Shown: one piece after another, positions 53,601 through 62,183 of the stretch
Layout: the number at the start of each line of letters is the position of its first letter
Numbering within the stretch: the first letter of the stretch is position 1
Assembly (NCBI GenBank): GCA_965658745.1
Contig: CBFHTK010000001.1
Coordinates: forward strand, 186,001-250,000
Direction of reading: 5' to 3'
Source: JAHDFB01 sp965658745
Lineage (GTDB): Bacteria > Bacteroidota > Bacteroidia > Chitinophagales > Saprospiraceae
DNA length: 64,000 nt
Position numbers and translations under genes: made by a program
The notes under the pieces: model-generated
Told to the model about the DNA's origin: nothing
What the model saw: the letters and a program-made list of their open reading frames with translations, nothing else
Database searches by the model: none

Positions 53601-53892
53601 GTTGAAAACGATGATGCTCCTGCCCTACTTGATCTTGATCCACCCTCATTAATACTAACTCATCAGAATCGCTTAATCCCAATTGACTTTTATAAGCTTC
53701 TGTTACATCTTCTACAGAGAGTTTAATGTCAGATCGAACTTCCATCCAATCTTCATTACCCTCTTGAAAAATATATACTGATCTTACGTTGTCATTGTTG
53801 AATAGGCTGAAACTAAACAAACCCGTCACTACAAAAAATAGTATAAAACCCAGAATTTTACCACTGGTAATTCCTTTCCTTCCGATAATCAT
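50668..53892 (-). CDS. secreted M4-family (thermolysin-like) metallopeptidase with T9SS sorting domain
   Basis: 1074 residues: signal or anchor segment (ILGFILFFVVTGLFSFSLF), a propeptide of about 230 residues (FTP/PepSY-like, KLSVEDVTEAYKSQLGL and RRFFINAADGSTT), and a catalytic domain with HEYTH (His378, Glu379, His382) and Glu402 in ALNESYSDIYG. A long beta-rich region follows (about 560-980). The end KLYPNPAKETVFIF...TYYLSITTDEGF is a type IX sorting domain. It is an extracellular protease for protein utilisation, made as an inactive precursor. Confidence 0.93.
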   Translation of the reverse strand: MIIGRKGITSGKILGFILFFVVTGLFSFSLFNNDNVRSVYIFQEGNEDWMEVRSDIKLSVEDVTEAYKSQLGLSDSDELVLMRVDQDQVGQEHHRFQHFHKNIKVEGSQLLVHTRNDRVYLVNSTLVKGLMNPVILNINEDSAIKKAISQLPADKYMWESEWAERLIKKVSKDPTATNFPDPTLVWVSPKYSRIASEYTLAYDMTIHSIEPELKRRFFINAADGSTTLTINDLHEGSTPGVGESKYHGTVDIITDSLASDSYRLVDTVRGAGVYTFDAMRQTNMELAVDFLDDDNYWNNFNQFEDEVAVDAHWGAEMTFDYYLDILGREGLNGDTLPFIGFVHVDNDWTNATWNGMFARFGDGGGNNDPLTALDVVAHEYTHGLTDFTADLVYMDEPGALNESYSDIYGTAVEFFADPATAEWMIGEDFIATGGFRSMNDPKSLGDPDTYLGANWVTGAGDNGGVHTNSGVQNYWFYLLTVGGSGLNDNTEYYEVEGLGMDTAAVIAYQNLAYYLMVNSQYIDARMGGIQSARDLYGECSDAVSSVTNAWHAVGVGGLYARNDFEIIEITGPDNDQCGASADEILSISMRYNDCNTVLYEGTKVPLEFSVDNGELYLDTLILIDSLANGDTVYFSFSQPIVEFAEVGDHEINLAVTYPGDNVESNNSIRESFTRIYAQNVDMALAEVVSPNSGCFLGVEEFIYGVRFDGCDSIQAGETVEMHYRIDNGDWNTNASITLDSTLLRGEVVYFPLDETFDFTEKRNYLLDARIVYGPDTINFNDAINNIIVDHPDSLLFRVLMTFEGEGSTSQDSFFMHEGSKTDIQIKEGVGFKETKGLSIEGTDGLEQLDDDRIELPDFTNVWSINDDYRSQICFCADLTFTQTARLKFRINQRFSPIYQDLFGNDVNYAAAARLLINGQQFGGNYKPSNYENNPYLLQNLSLGNYVGAPIEICFETSALTSQENDPYGIGDMTFIDEIEIVADVFVNQEEIDFETEVKLYPNPAKETVFIFADQINLEKAQWQLYSIDGRMIDVPSQTINSGLQLGVDNLTSGTYYLSITTDEGFAIKKLVIQE

Positions 53893-54067
53893 AGTATTTC
53901 AATTTATTAAGTGCGAAAATAACCCCTTGCAAAGGATTATACACAAGAAAACCAATATTAAAGTCGTAAAGTTGATGAACGGAGACAAAAAAAAATTAAG
54001 AAATTGCGTAAAAGCATGCATAAAGCTTGAATTTACTTATTTGTTTGCAATTAAATTCTAAAGAATA

Positions 54068-54621
54068 ATGGAAAAACAAACCGCTTTGCTATTAATTGAT
54101 ATACAAATAGGCTTCTTTGATATCGAGTACTGTGGAGGTAATAGAAATAACTTAAACGCCGAGCGTAATTCTGCAAAAATCTTAGAGGTTTGGAGAAGAA
54201 ATGATTGGCCCATAATTCATGTAAACATAACTCCACAAATCCAGATTCACCTCTATTTCCAGGTAAGAAAGGCAACGATTTCCAGCGACTTGTGAAACCT
54301 TTGCAGAACGAAACAACATTTGAAAAAACTGTAAATTCGGCGTTTATTGGCACAAGGCTTGAGCAAGGATTAAAAGAGAATAAAATAGCTTCAGTTGTAA
54401 TAGTTGGTCTTACAACGGATCATTGCATTTCAACATCCGTAGGAATGTCTGCAAATTTGGGATTTGAAACGACTCTTGTTGAAGACGCAACTGCAACATT
54501 TGACTAAGTAGATCGCAAAGGAAGGTTGTTTTCAGCTAAAGAAATACAAGCGGTCACTATTGCTAGTTTAGATGGAGAATTTGCGAAGATTACAACAACC
54601 GCTGAATTACTTCAAGAGTAA
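54068..54621 (+). pseudogene. isochorismatase-family cysteine hydrolase, broken twice
   Basis: The first part (54068-) reads LLLIDIQIGFF (catalytic Asp) and PIIHVN. The frame is then lost at about 54226-54228, where one base is missing (expected HVNHNSTNPDSPLFPG). The next frame carries FEKTVNSAFIG (catalytic Lys) and VVIVGLTTDHCISTS (catalytic Cys). An in-frame TAA at 54505-54507, possibly from CAA, interrupts ATFD-VDRKGRLFSAKEIQAV; reading continues to 54621. Corrected, the protein would have about 184 residues, the normal length for the family. With two lesions I call it a pseudogene. Confidence 0.8.
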
Positions 54622-54664
54622 AAGAAATCGAGAAGTACTTCTTTGTAAATCACCTCAAGTGATA

Positions 54665-55315
54665 CTAAGACAATTTCTGCTCTAGCTGTTTATGTGAACC
54701 ATCACAACTGGGCATTCGTTTCGAAAGTCCACAAACGCAATCATGAAAGCCTTTGCCATTTAGAATTCGATTTCGATACTTTTCAATTCTACTTACACGT
54801 GTTTTTGATTGCTTTGCTCCTCCAAAGTGTAAATAGTATGCCCTACGTCTGCCTGGTGTCAGTGACTGAAATGCCTGTTTTAATTTCTCGTCTTTCTCAA
54901 AAGCGGCCAAAAGTTCATCAGGTATCTGATCATCACTATTCTTTTTAGTCTCAACTTTCAACCCCGCCTTTTCGATTTCAATCGCCTCAAAAACATAAGC
55001 TTTAATCACTTCTGTTAAATTCTTGACCTCTTCGATATTTCTAAACTTTATTAACTTAGAAACCTGAGAGTTTTTTCCCGCAAATACTAAGATATTCTCT
55101 GGATCGCTCATCAAGACACCTTTAAAAAAAGCAATGGCACAATAGTCTTTCAGACAATTGATTAAAGCGACATTCTTACCTTGATATGTATAGCAGGGAA
55201 CTCTCCATTTAAAGTCTTCAATGAGCATGCAATCATTGATAACATTACGCAAATAAGAGATCTCTTTCTTCCACTTTTGTTGACCTTCGATATAATTGTC
55301 TACTGCTGGGTGCAT
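54665..55315 (-). CDS. YdeI/DUF1801-like protein with C-terminal CDGSH motif
   Basis: 216 residues. The N-terminal part (about 1-115) is DUF1801-like (FKWRVPCYTYQGKNVALINCLKDYCAIAFFKG), and residues 120-185 match the YdeI/OmpD-associated region (IPDELLAAFEKDEKLKQAFQSLTPGRRRAY). The C-terminus carries C193-V-C-G-L-S-K-R-M-P-S-C204-D-G-S-H208, which fits the CDGSH iron-sulfur pattern C-x-C-x2-S-x3-P-x-C-D-G-S-H. A [2Fe-2S] site is therefore possible. Function is unknown. A strong terminator upstream isolates it from SusD. Confidence 0.8.
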   Translation of the reverse strand: MHPAVDNYIEGQQKWKKEISYLRNVINDCMLIEDFKWRVPCYTYQGKNVALINCLKDYCAIAFFKGVLMSDPENILVFAGKNSQVSKLIKFRNIEEVKNLTEVIKAYVFEAIEIEKAGLKVETKKNSDDQIPDELLAAFEKDEKLKQAFQSLTPGRRRAYYLHFGGAKQSKTRVSRIEKYRNRILNGKGFHDCVCGLSKRMPSCDGSHKQLEQKLS

Positions 55316-55366
55316 AGTCAGATTTTATTACTTTATCTAAAGGATGTTTTGTTCAAATTTACAAAT

Positions 55367-55400
55367 AAAAAATCCGAATCAAGACGCTGCTTGATTCGGA
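55367..55400 (-). terminator. terminator of the SusCD/ABC operon
   Basis: A perfect 11-bp stem (TCCGAATCAAG and CTTGATTCGGA, 55373-55400) with a 6-nt loop, followed on the minus strand by six T (55372-55367). It lies 27 nt after the SusD stop codon and closes the operon. Confidence 0.9.
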
Positions 55401-55427
55401 CCTACATATCTAGTTAGCGGCATTTTA

Positions 55428-56888
55428 CTACTCTTCCCACCAATTCTTGCTGTTAATGTTGTCTCCTCCGATACGCTGAGAAGCTTCTTGATAATTCATA
55501 GAGTTTGTTGCTTGCTCTGACTCTGGATAAAGGTATCTCACAGGATATTTCCCATTATTGAAATTATCTGGACCTGGTTGGAGACTTGGAAACCCAGTTC
55601 TTCTCACATTAAACCACGCTTCATGACCATTACTAATAAGACTAAGCCACTTCTGCGTCATGATTTTTTCTAACTCGTTTCCGCTATTGAGAGTTACCAG
55701 ATCTTGATCCAAGTAATCGCTTGGCATTTCAAGCTCCAAATACTCAAAATGCGCTTGTATCGCATCTGCGTATAATTGGTTGGCATCTCCTGAGATATAA
55801 CCTCGTTGAGCTGCTTCTGCTAGAGCAAATAACAATTCAGAGTATATCATAAATTGTCCATCCACTCCGTTTGCAACATCACGATAAATGGAACCAAATA
55901 GAGATATATCATTCAAATCAATTCCCTCAGCACTAATAGTCTCCCTACTCTGTCCATTTAGCAGTCCTTTGTATTCTGGATTGTTGTCAATTAGACTTTT
56001 ACCAGTTGGCTTATAAAGAACTTCAACACGGGGATCGTTCCATCCTGCAAGAATCATCTCCGCTGTTTTAGTCATGCGGTGTTCTTGGTATAAACCTTGG
56101 CTTGCTTGAGACATTGGAAACTGGTTAGGCGCAGCACTCAGATATGGGACTACAGCATTATCTCCATTCGACTCCATCAATAAGCCACTGTCTGCGAGTT
56201 CTTGTAGTTCAGAAAAATCTGAAAGTCGCTTCGAAATTCGAAGCGTATATCGAACTAAGAGAGAGTTTGCGAAACGTTGCCATTGCTCTAGATTATTTCC
56301 GAACATGACATCTCCATTGATTGAAGCAGTAGTATTTTCGAGTGTGTTGCTCGCTTCTCGTAGTGTTGCAAGAATACCACTAGTAGGATTTGTATAAATA
56401 TCCTCTTGAGTATCATACACTGGAGCAGTAATCCCCTCTTTTGCCAAAAGTGCTTGAGTATAAGGGATGTCTCCCCAGATATCCGTCAATTGAGAAAATA
56501 GATAGCATTGCATGATATTACCCACTGCAATGTAGGCTTCATTTGTGCCTTCTTCTGTCTGCATGGACTTTATATCGGTAAGCAGAGCATAGATTGTATT
56601 CCAGTACTCTGAGTTTGTACCCATCTCATATCGATCGATTCGTTCAAACTCCACACTTGCAGCAAATTGAGCTAGATAATTGGCCAAGCGAAACCCCTGA
56701 TCATATGTATTCGCATTTGCTGCCACAGATACTACATTTGATAAAAGATACTGTGGATCAATATTTTCGGATGAATTTGGATTCTTATTGATTTCTTCAA
56801 AGTTTCTCGTGCAACTTGCTATCAAGACACAAACTGCAATTAGCAGGAAGGTCTTATTGATTGCATTTAAGTTGAAATTATTGTTCAT
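55428..56888 (-). CDS. SusD/RagB-like outer-membrane lipoprotein (SusD-like_2 type)
   Basis: A 486-residue lipoprotein (lipobox LIASC, Cys26) with FEEINKNPNSSENIDPQYLLSN directly after it, a pattern of the SusD-like_2 group. Later blocks match SusD helices (YTQALLAKEGITAPVYDTQEDIY, WQRFANSLLVRYTLRISKR, EKIMTQKWLSLISNGHEAWFNVRRTGFP). It caps the partner SusC and catches the ligand at the cell surface. It is the last gene of the operon, 37 nt after susC. Given the operon, the ligand is more likely a nucleoside-like compound than a glycan. Confidence 0.9.
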   Translation of the reverse strand: MNNNFNLNAINKTFLLIAVCVLIASCTRNFEEINKNPNSSENIDPQYLLSNVVSVAANANTYDQGFRLANYLAQFAASVEFERIDRYEMGTNSEYWNTIYALLTDIKSMQTEEGTNEAYIAVGNIMQCYLFSQLTDIWGDIPYTQALLAKEGITAPVYDTQEDIYTNPTSGILATLREASNTLENTTASINGDVMFGNNLEQWQRFANSLLVRYTLRISKRLSDFSELQELADSGLLMESNGDNAVVPYLSAAPNQFPMSQASQGLYQEHRMTKTAEMILAGWNDPRVEVLYKPTGKSLIDNNPEYKGLLNGQSRETISAEGIDLNDISLFGSIYRDVANGVDGQFMIYSELLFALAEAAQRGYISGDANQLYADAIQAHFEYLELEMPSDYLDQDLVTLNSGNELEKIMTQKWLSLISNGHEAWFNVRRTGFPSLQPGPDNFNNGKYPVRYLYPESEQATNSMNYQEASQRIGGDNINSKNWWEE

Positions 56889-56925
56889 AATTATATTTTA
56901 GTCTTGTGATAGGATTAATGAAGTT

Positions 56926-59900
56926 CTAGAATTCAGTTTTGAGGCTTACTCCGATACTTCTAGATGATGGATAGGACATGTCTTCAACACCATAGGTTAG
57001 ATTACGATCTTGGACTCCATTAAGTTCAGGGTCTACATGTGGATTCTCGGTAAATAGCAACAAGTTATTTCCTATTATTCCTAAGCTCATCCTTTGAAGT
57101 CCTATACGACTGCAAATCTTATCAGAAAAACCGTAATAAATACCCACTTGTCGCAGCTTCACATAACTCGCGTCATAGACCGCACTTTCTTCATTTCCTC
57201 GATCAAAAAAGTTATTGTAAAAGCGACTTGCTTCAACGTTGGTCGTATTTGGAACATATTCAGGATTATCTATTGTACCAACATTGATTACACCCTCTCC
57301 CACTATTCCGCCTTCTCGTCCAACTAGAGTTTCTCGAAGAACTCCAGATGTACTACCAAGAGCTTTTGTTCTTGAAACTAAGATTCCGCCCTGTCTCCAA
57401 TCAAAAAGGAAATTTACCGATAGATTTTTATAAGAGAGTTCATTACCCCATCCTAGTGCAAAGTCAGGATTGTAATTTCCAAGAAGTCTAAGATTTCCGT
57501 CTTGAACAGGCAATCCATTTTCACCGTAGAGTATTTGACCGTCTATCTTGACAAACCCTGTACCATACATATCTCCAACTCGGCCTCCTTCTTTTGCGAT
57601 ATAGAAAGTTTCATTAGACCCACCTCCTCCACCAAAGAACTTGGCAGATCCTGTTACGAACTGATCAACCCCTTCAGGTAATTCTGTCACAATACTCCTG
57701 AATGTAGAAAAATTGAAGCTAGTGGTCCAGTTGAAGTCGTTACTTTTGACAAGCTTAGTCCTCAACAATGCCTCGAGTCCTCTTGTACGAACCTCTCCTC
57801 CATTTTCTATCACATTACTAAAGCCAGATGTATTGGATATTGGAAGACCTATAATCTGATTTACACTCGTATTTTGATAAATGGAAACATCAAATTGAAC
57901 TCTATCCTTGAAAAACCAGTGTTCTAAACCTAATTCCAGTGCATTTAGACGCTCAGGTTTGAGATTTGCATTTTTCAGAACAGTTTCATTTGTCACCCTA
58001 AAGAATGGGCCGTAGTTTTCGTTAAATTGAAAAGTATTATTTAGTTGATAGGGATCTGTATCATTTCCAGCGCTTGAGCTACTGAACCTCAGTTTTGAGT
58101 AAGAAATAAATTGTGGTAAGTCTACAGCATTAGACATTACAAAACTTAAACCCGCAGAATAGTAAGCAAAGGAATTATTGTCCAATGGCAAAGTGCTACT
58201 CCAGTCATTTCTAAACGCCACATCGGCATAAAGCATACTGCGAAATCCAACATTAGCTAAACCATAGACACTATTAATTCTTTTTGTGAATACTTCACTT
58301 CTTCCTTTCAGCGGATTTCTAGAATTTGCTAAGGAATAAATACCTGGAATGGATAACTGAGATGCCTCCGTGAATTGATAATTAATATTTTGATCAAATC
58401 TATTTGCCCCAATCGAAAATCCATATTGTATCTCTTTCGAATCATTATCGTTATATGAAAGTAAAACATCATTATTCAATTCGTAATATCCGATTCTATC
58501 TTCCCTATAAGAGCCAAAAGCATTTCTATTTGTACTCACTGCTCGCCTAAACGCTCTGTTATCGTTATAATTATCAACACCGGATCTAACTCGCAAATTC
58601 AACTTATCTGTAATCTGATAATTGACTGAAGCGTTACCAAAAACACGATTCTTGTTGAAACTGTTTGTGTTCTCAAACATTGTAAAATATGGATTTGTAA
58701 GCCATAGGTAGTTAATGTCGAAATGTTGAAGGCCTTCTTGACCTTCTTGCCAATAATCTTTCATTGACTCAATATTCGCTTGACGTCCGGTCCAATTGAA
58801 TCCATAAATCGGATTTTCATATCCATAACCTAGATTTGGTCTATTGTCACTCCTACTGTTTACATAATTTAAAAATCCATCAAACTGGAGACGATTTGTC
58901 AATTTCTGATCAACGCTCACTGCGATACCGTCCCTTTTAAGATCTGTATTGGGTAGAATTCCAGTATTGCGAATGTTATTGTATGAAACACGTACGCCAC
59001 CACGATCTGTGCGATTTGTAATGGCGAAAGTATTTTGATTTGTTACTCCAGTCTCAAAAAAATCGCGCACGTTATTTGGGTTCGAGACCCAAGGAGTTGG
59101 CGTTATGGGAGTATAAGTACCATCAGGAAGCAATCTCGATAATACATCTCCTGCTAGCACCTCTGATCCGTCAACCGCTGTAGATGGCGAATCAAACTGA
59201 GCTACAAGAAATCCCTGATCAAGTTTTGGTCCGTAACTGGCCAAGCCTCCATCATTAACACCAGCACCAGCACCATTCTGAAAAGAGTATTCTCCATTGG
59301 ATCCTCCGCCGTAAACATTCTGATAATCCGGTAAGGTCAGTAAACTTTCAAATGTCATCGAGTTGGACATTGAAAATCCGATTCCTTTCTTGCGCTCCCC
59401 TTTCTTTGTGGTGATTACGACTACACCGTTTGCAGCTCTTGATCCGTATAATGCGGCTGATCCAGCTCCTTTCAAGATTGAAACACTTTCAATATCATCT
59501 GGATTAATCTCTGAAACACCATTTCCAAAATCCACTTCTTGTAATGCTCCGTCATTTGTCAAATCACTCGTAATCTGCTGATTACTAATGGGTACTCCGT
59601 CTACAACAAACAATGGTTCATTCAGTCCGCTTAGAGAGTTTTCACCTCGAATAATGATACGTGAAGAAGATCCGACTCCTGAAGATCCATTCGTAACAAG
59701 AACACCCGAAACTTGCCCCGCAAGGTTATTAACCACATTAGGCATAGGAACTTGCGTTAATTGTTCATTACTAACTTGTCCAACCGAAGATGATAGCGCT
59801 TGCTTTTCGCGTTTAATACCAAGTGCAGTAACAACCACTTCGTCTATGGCTCGACTATCTTCCGCCATGTAGATGATAGCAGGGAAATCTCCATTAACTA

Positions 59901-60147
59901 TTTCAAGGTCTTTGGTTTCAAGACCTAAATAGGAAACTCTCGCGGTCATATTCTTCAAATCGCTAGAAAATGAAAATGCGCCATTTACATCCGTGACAGT
60001 GGCAATACTTGTTCCAAGAATTTCTACAGTTGCGCCAATTATTGGAGTATTATCATGCAAAAGAACTTTGGCATTGTAATCAATACCCTGGCCGATCAGG
60101 TTGAATGCTATGAAATTTAGCAGTAATAGTATTTTGATTTTAATCAT
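56926..60147 (-). CDS. SusC/RagA-like TonB-dependent outer-membrane transporter
   Basis: 1073 residues. Signal peptide, then a carboxypeptidase-regulatory-like domain (about 20-95, VLLHDNTPIIGATVEILGTS), a TonB-box/plug start (IDEVVVTALGIKRE) and the conserved plug (VSGVLVTNGSSGVGSSSRIIIRG, EPLFVVDGVPI, LKGAGSAALYGSRAANGVVVITTKKG). The remainder is a 22-strand barrel that ends in an aromatic residue (KTEF). It moves the ligand across the outer membrane with energy from TonB. It lies between the kinase gene and susD. Confidence 0.93.
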   Translation of the reverse strand: MIKIKILLLLNFIAFNLIGQGIDYNAKVLLHDNTPIIGATVEILGTSIATVTDVNGAFSFSSDLKNMTARVSYLGLETKDLEIVNGDFPAIIYMAEDSRAIDEVVVTALGIKREKQALSSSVGQVSNEQLTQVPMPNVVNNLAGQVSGVLVTNGSSGVGSSSRIIIRGENSLSGLNEPLFVVDGVPISNQQITSDLTNDGALQEVDFGNGVSEINPDDIESVSILKGAGSAALYGSRAANGVVVITTKKGERKKGIGFSMSNSMTFESLLTLPDYQNVYGGGSNGEYSFQNGAGAGVNDGGLASYGPKLDQGFLVAQFDSPSTAVDGSEVLAGDVLSRLLPDGTYTPITPTPWVSNPNNVRDFFETGVTNQNTFAITNRTDRGGVRVSYNNIRNTGILPNTDLKRDGIAVSVDQKLTNRLQFDGFLNYVNSRSDNRPNLGYGYENPIYGFNWTGRQANIESMKDYWQEGQEGLQHFDINYLWLTNPYFTMFENTNSFNKNRVFGNASVNYQITDKLNLRVRSGVDNYNDNRAFRRAVSTNRNAFGSYREDRIGYYELNNDVLLSYNDNDSKEIQYGFSIGANRFDQNINYQFTEASQLSIPGIYSLANSRNPLKGRSEVFTKRINSVYGLANVGFRSMLYADVAFRNDWSSTLPLDNNSFAYYSAGLSFVMSNAVDLPQFISYSKLRFSSSSAGNDTDPYQLNNTFQFNENYGPFFRVTNETVLKNANLKPERLNALELGLEHWFFKDRVQFDVSIYQNTSVNQIIGLPISNTSGFSNVIENGGEVRTRGLEALLRTKLVKSNDFNWTTSFNFSTFRSIVTELPEGVDQFVTGSAKFFGGGGGSNETFYIAKEGGRVGDMYGTGFVKIDGQILYGENGLPVQDGNLRLLGNYNPDFALGWGNELSYKNLSVNFLFDWRQGGILVSRTKALGSTSGVLRETLVGREGGIVGEGVINVGTIDNPEYVPNTTNVEASRFYNNFFDRGNEESAVYDASYVKLRQVGIYYGFSDKICSRIGLQRMSLGIIGNNLLLFTENPHVDPELNGVQDRNLTYGVEDMSYPSSRSIGVSLKTEF

Positions 60148-60183
60148 AATTTAATATTAGTAAGCTATATATTTTATTTCTAA

Positions 60184-61167
60184 TTAATCGGTTACATACG
60201 CATACGCCAACTGCAGTAATTCTCTTTTCTGTTCAAGGTCAAGACTAAGAGGTAATTGTGCTAGACCCAAAATTCTTCTCATAATTTCTATACCTGCGCA
60301 TTTTTCAGTCAGTTCAATATCTAATGATGAACGAGACATGTAACTAGCTAAGGCATGATCCAAGATTTCTTCAGATTGGTTGGCAAGCATTAGGTGAGCA
60401 ATTGTGACCCCAACTTCGAATTCAGGAAATCCAAAAAAGCAAAACTCAGGATCAATAATCTGAATACCATGTTTTGTTTTCAACCAACTTCCTGGAAAAA
60501 AGTCCCCATGAAGTAAAGTGTTGCCGTCCGCTAAATAGAGCTTTCCAATTGCTTCAACTTCAGTTTTCAGCAATTCATCTGCACGGTAAGGTTTAGCAAT
60601 TGCCTCAAGACCTTCATGAATATCATCTAAATTCAGCCCATTGTCATCGACAAAAGGATAAACGAAAATATGCTCATGATTCAATTTTCGCATATCATGG
60701 TTTCTTATCACATATTCGGAAGTGTCCGCGGTATACTCCCTGTGCAATGTAGCTGCAAATTGCATTACTTTGCTCAGGTCTTTCTCATTAATTTCTTTGT
60801 CCTTGTCATAGAGATACGTAAAATCTGTTCCAGCTCCCAAATCAGCCATAATTATAATGTTCTCTTCCTTATCCACATGGAAAACGCGCGGAACCATAGA
60901 CCTCAATTTGTTACTTGATTTAAGCAAAGTATAAAACTCCGCTTCTCTTTGACATCGATCAGCTGGCGCTGCAACCTGAGGGTATTTCTCCACATAATCT
61001 CTACTCTGCTTTACTATAAAGCTTCGACTAGGTGTATTTACCCTTATTGTAAAATTCATATTACCAGCACCGGGAATACTAACTTTTGTAACTTCTTCCC
61101 CTTCTTGAAGAAATCCGATTTTCGCTAGATACTCTGATACCTGCTTTGCTTCAGTAGTAAGTTTCAT
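60184..61167 (-). CDS. 5-methylthioribose kinase-like phosphotransferase
   Basis: 327 residues with an APH/choline-kinase fold. The key segments resemble MtnK more than other members: the glycine loop GAGNMNF (cf. GDGNLNF), FIVKQSRDYVEKYP, catalytic LLHGDFFPGSW and the metal motif IIDPEFCFFGFPEFEVG, which matches the MtnK-type DPEFxFYGPxxFDxG with DPE in place of the usual DxD. MtnK makes 5-methylthioribose-1-phosphate in methionine salvage. The protein is shorter than typical MtnK (about 400), so the substrate may differ. It lies 33 nt after the nucleoside hydrolase gene. Confidence 0.75.
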   Translation of the reverse strand: MKLTTEAKQVSEYLAKIGFLQEGEEVTKVSIPGAGNMNFTIRVNTPSRSFIVKQSRDYVEKYPQVAAPADRCQREAEFYTLLKSSNKLRSMVPRVFHVDKEENIIIMADLGAGTDFTYLYDKDKEINEKDLSKVMQFAATLHREYTADTSEYVIRNHDMRKLNHEHIFVYPFVDDNGLNLDDIHEGLEAIAKPYRADELLKTEVEAIGKLYLADGNTLLHGDFFPGSWLKTKHGIQIIDPEFCFFGFPEFEVGVTIAHLMLANQSEEILDHALASYMSRSSLDIELTEKCAGIEIMRRILGLAQLPLSLDLEQKRELLQLAYAYVTD

Positions 61168-61200
61168 TTTATATGATATTTTGTCGTTTTCTGATGAATT

Positions 61201-62115
61201 CTATTTGAAAGTACCAATCAATTTTTCGTGAAATCCCTGCACCACGTCATAGCAATATTTAACTGGATAAATTCCTGAATGATCGCAGAGCAAGTAATTT
61301 TTGAATACAGTCTTATCGTTGTCCATTATCGTATCATTCTCATGTATTTCCAATCTCGCCAAAAGTGGCTCAGAAATAATATCATCTGGAGCAATCAAAT
61401 AATGACTGGCAAGCACGTCAAATGGATTGAAGCCAGCTGCTCCTGCTTGCTTCCATTGCTCCAGCCAAGCGATTGAGTGATTTGCGATCCACTGACTCCC
61501 TTCACTACGTTTTGAAAGCTGTTCCAGGTGATTTTCTGTGATCCAAACCTTACTTGATATCTCGAAAGGACACAAAGTAACTGAGACTTCAGCTTCAAAC
61601 ATCACTCGGAAAGCATCATTATCTAGATCAAAGTTTAAGTCTCTCGCTCTTGCACCTTGCGTTCCAATAGCAAAATAATCTGTTGGCTTTCTGCGGCCAG
61701 CTACAAGAATAACTTCCTTTATTTGACTAGCTAATTCTGGATAAAGCAAGATCAAAAGACCAACGTTAGTCGCTGGACCAATTGCCATAATGGTCAATTT
61801 TTCAACTTTTAGTGCTTTTGCAAGAGCTTCCACAGCATTATTGGTAACCACATGTTCTAGATTTATTGCTTCCCCTGCGCCTTTATAAACTGGAATTTCG
61901 TACAGAGCGTAATCTGACGCCATCTCTTTGCATAGTTTATAGGCATCATCAATTCTAGTATTTCCAAAAACAGCACTAATTCCACGAATTGTTACCGTAT
62001 CTGAATGCATTAATTGAAGAATTGCATATCCGTCATCTACATCGCTATATCCTGGACGCGTGTATCGTTTCATACCAGCTGAAAGATCCGTGTCAATCCA
62101 TACTTGCTTGTTCAT
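61201..62115 (-). CDS. inosine-uridine-preferring nucleoside hydrolase family protein
   Basis: 304 residues of the IUNH fold. These enzymes split N-ribosides into base and ribose using a calcium site. The usual N-terminal DTDxGxDD is split here: DTD (8-10) and DVDD (25-28) are separated by about 13 extra residues (LSAGMKRYTRPGYS). The middle motif AIGPATNVGLLI, NFDLDNDAFRVMFEA and the C-terminal DHSGIYPVKY supply the remaining ligands. The gene sits between the ABC ATPase and the kinase, so base release would be followed by sugar phosphorylation. The exact nucleoside is unknown. Confidence 0.82.
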   Translation of the reverse strand: MNKQVWIDTDLSAGMKRYTRPGYSDVDDGYAILQLMHSDTVTIRGISAVFGNTRIDDAYKLCKEMASDYALYEIPVYKGAGEAINLEHVVTNNAVEALAKALKVEKLTIMAIGPATNVGLLILLYPELASQIKEVILVAGRRKPTDYFAIGTQGARARDLNFDLDNDAFRVMFEAEVSVTLCPFEISSKVWITENHLEQLSKRSEGSQWIANHSIAWLEQWKQAGAAGFNPFDVLASHYLIAPDDIISEPLLARLEIHENDTIMDNDKTVFKNYLLCDHSGIYPVKYCYDVVQGFHEKLIGTFK

Positions 62116-62183
62116 TATTATTTCTTTTTCTTAATACTATTCCTTTAATAAGTCAGTCAATGGTTTTCGTTCTGCTTAAAGTG

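Noticed and set aside
59588..59872. Plus-strand frame of 94 codons opposite the SusC plug.
   Set aside because: It is antisense to a highly conserved coding region and has no domain similarity.
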